64,000 nucleotides of DNA, taken from contig JAETXT010000013.1 of the NCBI GenBank assembly GCA_019188255.1, positions 1,922,001 through 1,986,000 of the forward strand. The letters run 5' to 3'. Source of the DNA: Verticillium longisporum. Its lineage: Eukaryota; Ascomycota; Sordariomycetes; Glomerellales; Plectosphaerellaceae. The first letter of the stretch is position 1, and the number at the start of each line of letters is the position of its first letter. Positions 37,211-47,600 of this stretch are shown piece by piece. The position numbers were made by a program, and so were the translations under genes. The notes beneath the pieces were generated by a model that saw nothing but the letters and a program-made list of their open reading frames with translations, was not told the DNA's origin and searched no databases.

Positions 37211-37710
37211 CTTGTCTGTGTGTACCGATCGAAACGTCGGATGGGCAAGAAGGGGGATGGAGATGAGGAGTCTTAACTATGATTGTCGGACAAGCTCTCC
37301 ACGAGAGGCAGGATAGGATCTCGAGGTTAGACACAACCACCAGTAGGTGTCTCGCTCGCTCTGGGACCCGCAAAAACGCCTGATGGAGAGCCTTCATTGG
37401 ATCGGGACTGCGGCTGGTTTTTTTATTCCGTCCAATGGGACTTGGTTTGAGCAAACCGTTGGGAGGCAATTGAGGCGGGGGTCCAAGGCTGGACCACCAA
37501 CCCGACTCTACCCGTGCCAATACCGACTGACATTACCCTCCGGGCGGCGAAAGGCCATCTGGTGCATAGCCGATTACACATCCATAAACATAGTGCTCAT
37601 GACCATCGTCACCAGTCTCCCAAGGTCACGAGATTCGCATGACAAACATATCCAATGCCTCCGGCCATGATGCTCTCGATTGAATACTTGCCACTGTCTG
37701 GCTGACTGAT
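37211..37710. promoter_or_regulatory. LPD1 promoter region
   Basis: 500 bp between the LPD1 ATG and the SGD1 stop. Promoter by position; no specific elements seen. Confidence 0.4.
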
Positions 37711-40281
37711 TTATTCCTCTTCCCTCAGCTCTAGCTGTTCCAGCATGTCCTCGGCCTTTCTACACGCCTCCTTGACTCTGGCCGTCTCCTTCTTTCCGTC
37801 GACCAGATCTGTTCTACGGACCTTCTTGCGGAGAAAGTACCTCAAACTCCTTGCGAACTCCGGCGCCACGCCATTGGCGAAGATCTTGCCGAGACTCGTC
37901 TCTATGTTTTTGGGGTCCTTCTTGATGCATCCCTGGAGAACAGTGATGAGCATCACCTCCACAAACAAACCCGTCGTATCCTTGACGTAAGCCATGTTTA
38001 GAGGTTTCAGTACGGTCAATGATACCGATGAGTCCATGACGAGGTTGCCGAACATCTTGGCCGTGTTGATAATTCGGCGGTTGTCCGTCATTTCCTCATC
38101 TTCCTCTTCCGGTTCCTCTCCGAAGAGAGGCTCTCCAAGTCTGCGGAAGAATGTCCACAGGGTATCCTGGAAAGCATACTTGATCCTCGAATCACCGCAG
38201 AACTTGCTCGCGACCAGCGTGTAGTAAGGGTTGTAGTGCTGCTGTGCCCCGGAGCACTGGACCAGCACGTTGGAGACCTCCCGGCGGTTGTACTTGTTGA
38301 GACGCAGCTTCAATATCCGCAGGTAGGCATCGTTAAAGTCTGCTGCCGCGACAAGGGCGATGAAGATGGCGCGGCGTACGTCCGTGTTCATGCCCTGCTC
38401 GCGTGCGAGCTCGGCGTAGTTCGGCATGTCCAGCCCGTCATCCATGATCACATCATCGTCTGACGCCACCTCCGCCGAGCCGGCGGCGCCGGCGCTGGCT
38501 GCGGTCGGTTCGGCCTTCTTGCTATCGCCTCCCTGCCCAGCCCATTTGGCACCAACCAGCCACCACTTGCCCGACTTGTCTGCAGCCCGAATGTCATCAA
38601 GACCCATGCGGAGTGGTTCGGTAGCCTTGAGCTTCGATGTGTCCATGGTGCCGAGATGCTTCTTCATGCGCGTGACGTGCTCATGGAGCACCGCTAGATC
38701 CTGCGCGCCGGTCTTGAGCTTGTTGTTTTTGAGATCGCTGATCGTCTCAATCATGAACTTGGTTCGTACGGAGAGGTTCGCCTCGCCGATCTTGGCTACA
38801 GCTGGCCGAATGAGGCTGACGATATCCTTGAGCGCTAAGGGGTCATCCTTTCGAAGCTGCGCTCCGACCAGTCGAACGATACGAAGCAAAATCTCAGCAT
38901 TGAGCTCTGACAAGTCCTGAAGCAGGAATTTGATGTAGTCGAACAAGATTTTGCCCGACACGACCTTGAACTCGTACATCTCTGCCACCACCGTGATCAA
39001 GTTTGATGTTTCCTTGGTCGGGGTGCGGCTCTCAGCAGCCATCTTTTCTGCCGCATCGTGCTCTCTCTGGAACCGTTCAACCACAGCTGTGACGAAATGG
39101 GCGGCAAAGTCGACACCAATGACCTTATACAAGGCTGCTATGAAACCGGCAGAAAGAACCAAAAGTGTGTCTGGTTTGCTTGTCGCATCGCAGATTTGCG
39201 CCATCAGCAGGTCCGAAAGGATATCCGTGACTAGACCGCGTGGGTGTTCGCGATAGATCTTCTCAATCTCTCCCACAATGGAGACAAGGTTCGCTTCGGT
39301 GACACGGTTCACAGGACCCTGAGTCTTTCTCCGAATCTGAGCCTCGAGATCCGCATCCTTGCCGAGGGCCTTGCGAAGGGACGGTGGTATGTACTTGCCA
39401 GCACTCTCGCCGCCAGCGGTAGCCGTCACTGGCGCGACGTACGGGTTCTCTCTGACTCTGGGCTTATTTTTTGTTGGTTCATCCGAGTCGGAATCAAATC
39501 CGTCGTCGTCACCGCCAAAGTCGCCAAAGCCCTCATCGTCGTCATCGTCGTCGTCGTCGTCTTCTAGCAGGTCCGAGAGGCCGTCGTCCATGTCCGAATC
39601 GTCTTCGTCCGCCTCCTCTTCGCTCTCCACGGGCACTTCTGCCTTTGCCGCTTTCCTCCGTTTCTTGGCCAACCACTCGTCCGCCTCCCGCTTGGCTTTT
39701 GTTCTCTCGTCTCGCTCGCTGTCGTCTTCGCCTCCGTCACTGTCCAGCAGGGCGTCAAGGCCATCCTCGTGGAAAGACTTGGGCAGGGCCTTGCGACCCT
39801 TCTTGATGCCGAGTTTACGTTCGAGGTCTTCAATCTCGGCATCATCCTGCGCAAACTTGTCCTTCATCTTGCGCGAAGTCTTGGCCGTCTTCGCGGCCGG
39901 CGAGACTGGCTCGTCATCGTCATCGTCCTCTTCCTCCTCTACGGGGGCGTTCCTCTTCCTCTTTCGCTGATTTGTGTCGCTGGCCGCTTTTGCGCCTTGC
40001 GTTCCTCGTTTCGTCGGAATGGTCGCGGCCTGGCCGTCGTCCGAGTCGTCCTCGGAATCGTCCGGCTCTTGGCGAGACGGCCTGGGAGGTGCAGCTCTGA
40101 CGGGTGGCCTTCGGGGTGCTGTCGGTCCCTGGCGCTTCTGTGATCGCTCGGCCTTGCGTTTGTCCCGTCGGTTTTGGCTCTGGCTCTTCCAGCGACTGTT
40201 GTCGCGCGGCGTTCCTTTGGGTTCTCCAGAGACTCCCATCTCCTTGAGGAGATTGCCCGGAAGGGCGAGCTTTGGCGGCAT
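37711..40281 (-). CDS. SGD1: SGD1/NOM1 nucleolar MIF4G-MA3 protein
   Basis: A single-exon 856-residue nucleolar protein of the Sgd1/NOM1 family, involved in pre-18S rRNA processing and linked to osmostress in yeast. The N-terminal 290 residues are basic and then acidic, with poly-Asp runs and Lys/Arg blocks (nucleolar-targeting character), starting MPPKLALPGNLLKEMGV. The MIF4G domain begins at about YIPPSLRKALGKDADLEAQIRRKTQGPVNRV, with NLVSIVGEIEKIYREHPRGLVTDILSDLLM and ILLRIVRLVGAQLRKDDP. The MA3 domain lies at about residues 640-760 (DVRRAIFIALVAAADFNDAYLRILKLRLN, ALRYFLRKK-type end RSLRYFLRKKVRR). The frame is open and intact throughout. It shares a short divergent promoter with SRP14. 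Confidence 0.93.
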   Translation of the reverse strand: MPPKLALPGNLLKEMGVSGEPKGTPRDNSRWKSQSQNRRDKRKAERSQKRQGPTAPRRPPVRAAPPRPSRQEPDDSEDDSDDGQAATIPTKRGTQGAKAASDTNQRKRKRNAPVEEEEDDDDDEPVSPAAKTAKTSRKMKDKFAQDDAEIEDLERKLGIKKGRKALPKSFHEDGLDALLDSDGGEDDSERDERTKAKREADEWLAKKRRKAAKAEVPVESEEEADEDDSDMDDGLSDLLEDDDDDDDDDEGFGDFGGDDDGFDSDSDEPTKNKPRVRENPYVAPVTATAGGESAGKYIPPSLRKALGKDADLEAQIRRKTQGPVNRVTEANLVSIVGEIEKIYREHPRGLVTDILSDLLMAQICDATSKPDTLLVLSAGFIAALYKVIGVDFAAHFVTAVVERFQREHDAAEKMAAESRTPTKETSNLITVVAEMYEFKVVSGKILFDYIKFLLQDLSELNAEILLRIVRLVGAQLRKDDPLALKDIVSLIRPAVAKIGEANLSVRTKFMIETISDLKNNKLKTGAQDLAVLHEHVTRMKKHLGTMDTSKLKATEPLRMGLDDIRAADKSGKWWLVGAKWAGQGGDSKKAEPTAASAGAAGSAEVASDDDVIMDDGLDMPNYAELAREQGMNTDVRRAIFIALVAAADFNDAYLRILKLRLNKYNRREVSNVLVQCSGAQQHYNPYYTLVASKFCGDSRIKYAFQDTLWTFFRRLGEPLFGEEPEEEDEEMTDNRRIINTAKMFGNLVMDSSVSLTVLKPLNMAYVKDTTGLFVEVMLITVLQGCIKKDPKNIETSLGKIFANGVAPEFARSLRYFLRKKVRRTDLVDGKKETARVKEACRKAEDMLEQLELREEE

Positions 40282-40617
40282 GTTGCGATTTCAGGTTCTC
40301 TATGCAGTCGACGGGCGGTGTACTTGTTTCCAGGCGTGTCGCAACTTTGTTGCTTGTTTGCTGCGACACCAGATGAACTTGTTCTTCTTCTTCTCTCCGA
40401 CAACTTTTTAGCGGGGCCCTCGGGGGCCCTCCCCTCCACCCGAGTGGGCCTACGCTGTGCAGGCTGGATTGGGCGTCTCTGCCCCGCCGTACAACAGACC
40501 CACAGCGTACGGCATCGCGGGGTCCCAGGGCTTCCATGCGAATCAAGATCCCATTCTGAGGCTGCCAGAAGTTCAACCCCCGTCCACGTCCACGCACCTC
40601 CCCAGCACGCTGTCACC
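40282..40617. promoter_or_regulatory. Short bidirectional promoter, SGD1 / SRP14
   Basis: Only 336 bp separate the two ATGs. Likely co-regulated growth genes; contains CT-rich leader sequence on both sides. No binding site is identified. Confidence 0.5.
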
Positions 40618-41166
40618 ATGGCGTCGCACCTGAGCAACGACGAGGTAAGAAACCGCCGGTCTCTCTCGCGCACGACAAGACCACTAACACGCGCCCTCCG
40701 GCACAGTTCTTCGCCGGGCTCAACGAGCTGTTCAACCACCGCAAGGGCAAAGACCACGGTGCCATCTACCTCGTCCAGAAGAGGCGTACGTCCCAAGTCC
40801 CCTGCTCCTGCAATCGCACCAGCCAGGCCCAACCGAGTTATGCTGCCCCTCTTTCTGACGTCCCGACGATGCAGTAACCCACGGCCAAGACGCCGTCGCC
40901 GCGCCGACAGAAGAGGACCCCTTTCCAGACACGCACCCCTCGAAGCCGCTCCCCATCATCGTGAGGGCGACAAACGCCAAATCCAGCCGGAGCGACAAGA
41001 AAAGGTCAAGCTCTCGACGATTGTCGAACCCAGCGCCATTGACGACTTTTTCGCGCGGTACGCAGAGGTGTGCAAGACGGGCATGACGGCGCTGAAGCCG
41101 CGCGACAAGAGCAAGAAGAAGGCCAAGGCGAAGAAGAGAAAGGTCGGCGCGCCGGCGGCGCCCTGA
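40618..41166 (+). CDS. SRP14: Signal recognition particle subunit SRP14, apparent frameshift
   Basis: SRP14 binds the Alu domain of the SRP RNA and slows translation while the ribosome docks at the ER. Exons 40618-40644, 40707-40785 and 40875-41166; introns of 62 and 89 bp have GTAAGA and GTACGT donors. The N-terminus MASHLSNDE-FFAGLNELFNHRKGKDHGAIYLVQKRR is diagnostic. The C-terminal motif STIVEPSAIDDFFARYAEVCKTGMTALKPRDKSKKK is in another frame: one A is missing at the A4 run 41000-41003. Exons total 398 nt, one base short, giving about 132 residues, normal for the fungal protein. The basic tail KKKAKAKKRK is as expected for RNA binding. Confidence 0.9.
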   Translation: MASHLSNDEVRNRRSLSRTTRPLTRALRHSSSPGSTSCSTTARAKTTVPSTSSRRGVRPKSPAPAIAPARPNRVMLPLFLTSRRCSNPRPRRRRRADRRGPLSRHAPLEAAPHHREGDKRQIQPERQEKVKLSTIVEPSAIDDFFARYAEVCKTGMTALKPRDKSKKKAKAKKRKVGAPAAP

Positions 41167-41405
41167 GGGAAACAGACACTTTTCCCTGTTCGCGCTGCCG
41201 TGTTTGAAGGGGGAGGCGGGGAGGCGGTGAAGAGGGCGGCTATGCTGCTGCTGCTGCCATGTGGACATAGAGATTGCTTAGGATTTCTGGCTATTCAGTC
41301 CCAGACGAAATCATGAGGATACCCATTCTGACCAAAAAGAAAATAAGCCTTTATTGGACTGTTCGGGATGCGCAGCCTCTGCATATCATGTTCAGCCGCT
41401 GCCCA

Positions 41406-41654
41406 TCACCTGAGCTTCGGGTCGAGCTGGGCTGCCACATCCTCCTCGTACTCCTTGAGCATCGCCACCAGCCCTACGCATGTTGCGCACTGCTTCCTCA
41501 CCGGCACCTGTGGATCCCCAGCGTACATGCAGAGGCTCTCCGGACACTCTGGGTCTGTCCCGTTCGGCTCGCCCTCGTCGCAGCTCGCCAGTCTTCTTCG
41601 TTGCTGCCACCTCGTCTTGCACGTCGGACATCGATACGAGTGCACCTGGCACAT
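41406..41654 (-). CDS. Small cysteine-rich hypothetical protein, 82 residues
   Basis: An 82-residue open frame from the ATG at 41654 (MCQVHSYRCPTCKTRWQQRR). It has nine or so cysteines, including a CPTC pair near the start and KQCATCVG near the end, spaced as in small zinc-binding folds. The tail is acidic (AMLKEYEEDVAAQLDPKLR). Small fungal Cys-rich proteins of this kind are common and uncharacterised. The open frame extends 22 codons further upstream to 41720, but the sequence there is less like a protein. It is not secreted (no signal peptide), so a toxin or effector role is not indicated. Confidence 0.5.
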   Translation of the reverse strand: MCQVHSYRCPTCKTRWQQRRRLASCDEGEPNGTDPECPESLCMYAGDPQVPVRKQCATCVGLVAMLKEYEEDVAAQLDPKLR

Positions 41655-42835
41655 GGTTTTCGCTGCTCCTCGAACAGGGCCACAGCCACCTTGGATAGAA
41701 CACTTGTCTGTGGAAATCAACTATATCCTGAAAATCAAGTCGTTCTGATGTCTCGGTAGGATTTATTCGACTGGGTACAGGCGGAGGCGAAAAAGTTGCT
41801 TTATGTTCCTGGAACGATCGACGAACTGGTCCGCAGTTATAGATGGCCATACAGCGATCAGTCGGGCAAAGACTTTCAAAGGACCGATGTTATCATATTG
41901 AACACGTTGAACCAGATCCTGAAACAGGCTGCGTACCACAGCTCCATGTCATGTGTTATCAAACTAGGAGAATGAATGGGCTGCCCATGAGCGCCGCCTC
42001 CGATCCCCCACGTCCATGCCCAAGAGCACGATGAATGAGTGTGACAACATGTGAGCCGTCCAATTCAGAGGTTAGAAACAACGTAAGCCCACGCGAGCAC
42101 GCATCTGGCAATGATAGTGATGCAGTTACAACACCGAGGAGCGGATGTATTGTGCCTTCACAAGCATGGCGCGAGTCACAGCTCTCTCCATAGCCTGACC
42201 CAGTATCAGAACGAAACGCTGTGCGATGAAAACCTGCCGCCTCAGCAGTGGTCAAACCATTCTCCCCAGAAGTAAGCCGACCCGAGCGAAGAAGTTGCCC
42301 AGCAATTGAACTTTTGTGTCATCGGATCATCATCACCACGGTCATATCGCCAAATCACCCGCCAAAAGACGCTACGCCGCGCCTTGCCAGTCACCGTGCC
42401 AGACCGTCGTCATGCGCCTTGACCATCCAAAACTCGCCATGTCCTACAACCTCCCGGATCAAAGTTCAACTGCTATTTGACGTACAATCTGAATTATCTC
42501 TCACTCGGTCGCCCCCCTCCCGGGCTCCACTATATGCCCTGCGACCGGAACCTGCGAAGGAAAAGAAAAGAAAAAGACAACATGCGCCGATAGTTTTTTT
42601 TCTGCGCAGCTTCTTGAATGCCTGTGGACAACAGACACCATCACCCTAGATGGCCTCAATCAAGTCCATCGGGGCGTGTCCAGGCGTAACGAAGGCTATG
42701 GCTGTGCAACTATCATGAAGGTGGCCGTGGAGAAGCTAGGAAAATCGGGCCGCTTTCCCCGAAGGAGGAAGTGCCTTTGAGCTCACTTGTAGGCAGACAA
42801 GGCAGTCTTGCGCTGCTGCGTTGGTGAGCAGCATC
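41655..42835. other. Intergenic region
   Basis: About 1.2 kb with no supported gene. Short open frames are AT/GC-mixed and lack recognisable content. Confidence 0.5.
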
Positions 42836-44693
42836 TTACATGATCTGGTCCTGGGTCAGGCCGCCATGGGCATCTGTATCCATGCTGTCGCCACCAGCAC
42901 CGGGGGGGCTCAGGTATCTGACGAAACTCAGGCCCAGAGGGCGTCCACCATACTGGTATCCTTGGAACTTCTGGATGGCGGTGTCGGCCGTGTCAGCGGC
43001 ATCAAACTGCACAACACCAGTGCCGCGGGAGCGACCGCTTGGCTCGTACTGAATCTCGGCCTTCTCGACCTTGCCGATGGTGGTGAACAGCTCGACGAGA
43101 TCCTCGTTGCTAGTAGACCAGGGAAGCTGCACGATTGATTAGCAAGTTTGGCAAGGTAGTTGGAGGTGATAGGCAATCGGGCCACGTACGTTGCGCACGT
43201 AGATCACCTCGCTCTTGTCGGTGCCGGCAGTGGCGTAGTCGGTGAACGGGTTGGGGGCACGGCGGCGCCAGGGTCCCCGCGGGGGCCGCCAGGCGCACCG
43301 CCGGCGTTGAACCCCCCACCGAAACCCCCGCGGCCACCGCCGAAGCCTCCGCCAAAGCCGCCACGCGGACCGCCGAAGCCGCCACGACCGCCAAAGCCGC
43401 CGCCGAAGCCTCCGCGCATGCCGCCGCCGAAGCCGCCACGGCCGCCGAAGCCCATGGGTCCGCCAGCTCCAGCGAAACGGTCTTCGCGAACCTCCAGAAG
43501 GCGTCCTTGCCAATCGTAGCCATTGAACTGCTCAATGGCAATGCGAGCATCGTCAGGACTCTCGAACATGACAATACCAGTGCCCTTCGGGCGACCATCA
43601 GGGCCGAGGTGGACGTCGGCGCGAATCACAGCGCCGTTACGTGCTGGCAGCGGGAACAATGTAAGTGCCTATGCGAGGCTGGGGGACACAAAGTGGGGAC
43701 ATTTTGGTACTCACCGGCCTGTCGGAACAGATCCTTGAGATCCTGCCATCCGACCGTGTAGGGCAGCTATATTGTGCTGTCAGCAAACACGTGCAGGCAT
43801 CAGGAGCGCCAATGCTCGCCAAGGATAGGGGGAAACGTACGTTGGTGATGTAGATCTGACGGCCGCCGCCGCCACCGCCGCCGCCGGCATTGAAACCACC
43901 GGGCCCACCAAAGCCACCAGGGTTCATGCCGCCGTGGCCGCCGGGGCCGCCAGGACCGCCAGGACCGCCATAGCCACCACGGGTCGCAGTGGCGCCAATG
44001 AATCGGGGTTCCGCTTCGCGGTCCTATAGAAGGTGAATGCATCAGCCGTAGATCATCGGTTGAACGGAGGCCACGAGAGTGAAAACATACCTCGCGGACA
44101 TAGATAAGTCGGCCCATGAGGTTCTGGTTGCTGAGGGTTGCCACAGCGTTCTGGGCTTGTTCCCGTGTCGCGTATTCCACAATTCTGTGTTGAGAATCCC
44201 GTCAGTCTGCTGTGCGTTGGCATGTCATGGGTGCCGTGGCGAAACTTACCCGCATCCCTACAAACACCAATAGGCGCGCGCCCAACCCGTCAATCCAACG
44301 ATTCCATCAAGGCCGGAGGGAGAAAGACCACAAAGGGAAAACCAGCCATAGACTACGTGTAAAAGCCCACCTTCGACATTCCATTAGGAAGTAGTAGCAC
44401 ATCGGCAAAGAGAACCTCTCCAGCTGCAGACATGAAAACCCTGGTCAGCCACTTGCTCGCCAGCAACAGACGCCTTGACGTGACCCACACTGTCTCATGA
44501 AGTCCTTGAGGTGATGCCATTTGACGTCGTAGGAGAGGTTGCCGACGTAGACGCGGCGGTCCTGCTGGGAGCTGTCGCGAATGTTGCTCATCATCTGTTC
44601 GCGGGCGACGGCGCGTTCCTCGTAGGAGCGATGTTGCGGAGGACCTCCGTATCCGCCGGTGGATCCTCCGGCAGGCGCACCTGTTCCAGACAT
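42836..44693 (-). CDS. Three-RRM RNA-binding protein, Gbp2/Hrb1-like; frame break and microexon
   Basis: An RRM protein related to the yeast TREX-associated mRNA-export factors Gbp2 and Hrb1. Exons: 44693-44489, 44423-44371, 44257-44250 (8 nt), 44184-44091, 44023-43841, 43766-43715, 43643-43190 and 43126-42836. RRM1 has RRVYVGNLSY and an RNP1 KGCGIVEY spliced across the microexon. A Gly-rich spacer (GGPGGPGG..., GGGGGGGG) leads to RRM2 (RQIYITNLPYTVGWQDL; KGTGIVMF). A GGFGGG/RGG-rich block precedes RRM3 (VIYVRNLPWSTSNEDL; RGTGVVQF). A C5 run at 43253-43257 is one base short: exons total 1340 nt, one less than whole codons, giving about 446 residues. The true start may lie upstream behind a long intron that adds an SR-rich N-terminus. 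Confidence 0.88.
44250..44257 (-). other. 8-nt microexon (GGATGCGG)
   Basis: Flanked by a TTTGTAG acceptor (intron 44258-44370) and a GTAAGT donor (intron 44185-44249). With the neighbouring exons it reads K-GCG-I, completing the RNP1 octapeptide KGCGIVEY of RRM1. Skipping it breaks the frame, so it must be included for a functional protein. Confidence 0.85.
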
Positions 44694-47600
44694 GGGAGAG
44701 CGGTCTCGGCGTCCGCGGTAATCGTCTCCCTGCTACGGAGCGGCTGCGGGGTGAGAAGGAGCGGCGCCTTGCTGTGGTTGAACGACCGGGGCTTCGCGAA
44801 CGGCCTCGACGCGGAGATCGGGACCTCTCTCGCTAGTCTCAGTCAGCAAAGAGGTGCTGGCTTGGATTGGTGTCCTTCGTAGTTCGCGATTGGTGTCCTT
44901 CGCAATTCGCGATTGGTGTCCTTCGCAATTTCGCGAATTGGGCGGAAAGAGGTGCGCTGAGACTGGCGCCAACACGCCACAGTCCGAGGGCCAAGAGGGT
45001 GATTCAAGAGAAAGCGCAATCGTTGGCGGCGCTCAGGGCGGCTGTAGATCCGACCGAAGTGATCCGGTTTCTACGCCAGCCGTCTCACCTGGGGAAAGGA
45101 GGGGGAGGAAAGACAAGAGGTGGGCAGACTTACGGGACGATATGTGTCGTCGTTGTTGTCGGCTGCAAGGTAACGCCTGGTCAGAATATAGGCCGCGCAA
45201 TTTTGATGTGAGACTGCTGTCGAGGAGGGCAGAAGAAAGCAAAGAAGGAGGACTGTGATGCCGCGGTAGGAATGAGGCCAGGTGAAAAGTAAGGCAAGGT
45301 GAGGTAGGCAAGCTGGCAAGATGTTGAAGGGGGTAGTACCAGTAGTAGTACCGGCGGCAACGGTTGGGGCCAAGGCAGGTTGAGGTAGCTGTAGAGGAGG
45401 GGTGCAGAATGGGGGAGAGGGGGCGCAAACGGATAGGATGGAGTGTCAAGTGGGGCAGGGGCGGAAAGATATGCAGGTAGGGGGAGGGTGCGGTACTGGC
45501 GCAATTCGGGCCAGCGCAGACCGTTCTTTCCAGCCTCGTCCCTGCCTCCTCCACCTTTGCGCGCTCACAGGCAGCCACAGACCAGTAGGCCTGAAGATCA
45601 GATATGCCTTTGAGGGAATGGTGACGAAGGAGACGCGGGGAACAATGCAAATAATTGCACGTGTCCGAATGTGTCGCTTGGAATTTTCGCCGAAAGGAAG
45701 TGGAGGGAGAGGGGAGGAGATAGATGTGAGGTCAGGCGTGCGCGCGACAAGCCAAGAGGACTCCAAGCCTGAATCCAGGGCAGGACCAAGCAAGCGAGTA
45801 CGTGAGCAAGCTGCGATGAGAGCCCAAAGCCTGTGAGAACTGCTACCGCCAGGTGTTGGCAATGGGCACTGGGCCCGGCCGAACAGGGCAAGGACGGCAA
45901 ATGGTGAAATGGAAAGTAGCAGCTGTATGAGATGACATGGGCGTGCAACTCCCGTGTCCAGTCACGACAGGAGGTAACGCGTCACCACGCAGCACACACC
46001 ACACACCACACAAGCAGCATCGGCGGCACCAAGCACGGCGCTCGCTGCTGCTGCACCGCCTGTACCGCAGAAGAGCGCGTGCGCGGGCGCCTTTTTTCAG
46101 ACAAGCCGCTCATCATGCCGTTACAGTTGCAGTGTGTGGTGGAGGAAGTCAAGCCATGCTGCCGCCGTCACGACGGACCACAAGCGCGGGCGGCCCTCTG
46201 GATGTGTCTGACAGGCCAGGAAACAGCAGGTCGGAGGCAGCGTGTGATGGTGGTGGTGGTGGTCCAACAGCGGATGGCTGACAGGGCGAGGGGATGGCAA
46301 GACCCGCGTGCAGGATCGGCAAGGCTGAAGGGGGAAGGGGAGTCGAACGGACAGGACGAGGTGGCAGCTGGCAGGGTAGGTACTGGACAGAAAGAAAAGA
46401 GCATACGTACCCATGGTGTATTACTCGTGAACGACAAGTAGGAAAAGGCCGAACTGCGTTGAAGGGTATCGACGAAAGCCTCAGCCGGGCTGCCAGGTTT
46501 GCAGGGTGCAGGTGCAGGTTTGGCTTGGGAGTTGATGGGGAAAGAGTTTTCGATGGGTGACGGAGGTCCTTGAATCGATTGGACTGTAGAGACCGTCGTC
46601 GTTGCGAAAGGGTATCGCGCGCCGTGTGTGTGCGTGCGGGAGAGAGTTGTTGGTACTACGCGTGACTGTAGGTAGGTTGAAGACTGGGCGCTTTTCCGTG
46701 ACGTTGGACGAGAGGCAACGTGGAGTCGGAGGGTGAGTTGGTGGACGTCGCGCGAGCCCGGTGGAAAGGGCTGGGATGGACGGAGGAACGCACGCGCCGA
46801 GGCTACCTACTGTCTACCTTGAGGGGGGGGGGATGGGGACAACCAAGGAGGCCTAGGTCGGCTAAGTAAATACCTAGGTACCTTACCTGAGCATAAAACT
46901 GACGCGCCTGGCAAGGATAGGCCGTGTTGTGTGGGCATCAGTCAGATTGGGGATTCTGGCGCGACGAATGAATAGGGCGCCAGTGGCTCGTGCGCAAAGT
47001 CTCCATTCCCTGTACAGGCCTAAAAGCACCTGGATCCTGGCCACCTATGCTCGCTCAAAGAGATGTACTCAGGCTGATTAGATCTTACGTGGGCAGGTAT
47101 GTAGGTACGTAGGTACCGACCCAATCTCAGGCGCCTCCGCCTCTGTCTGAGGTGAGAAATAAATTTTTATGAATCACTTGAAATGACAAAGAATGCAGAA
47201 TGGACACGACAACAGCAGCAACGGCAAGGTGTGTTTTGCCGTTGATCGCTCACAGGTCAGACAGGGGATTACGAGAGCTCCCTCAAGCATCCACAGCAGC
47301 TACAGCTGACCGGCAGAAGCAGGTGTGGAGAACAGATTGCAAGAAGAGACCAGACCAGGCAGGGCCAGGCAAAGCAATCACGTCGTCTCCCACCCCTCTC
47401 TGGTCGTCCCTCCTGGTGTCGTGCTGCGCGTGCACACAGCCTGGTGAAAGTGGATACGTGTGCGCAAGAAGAAGGCCACACCGCCAATGGCGTTGCCAGA
47501 ACTGCCTCCATCCGTCTCCATTGTGACGGCATGTACATGAAGCGGTACGACCCTGGACCAGCCTGACCTTCGGTGCTTGACCTTGGGCCTGTCTTGCCTT

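Noticed and set aside
39359..39970. Ser-rich 203-residue plus-strand frame
   Set aside because: Mirror of the poly-Asp/Lys region of SGD1.
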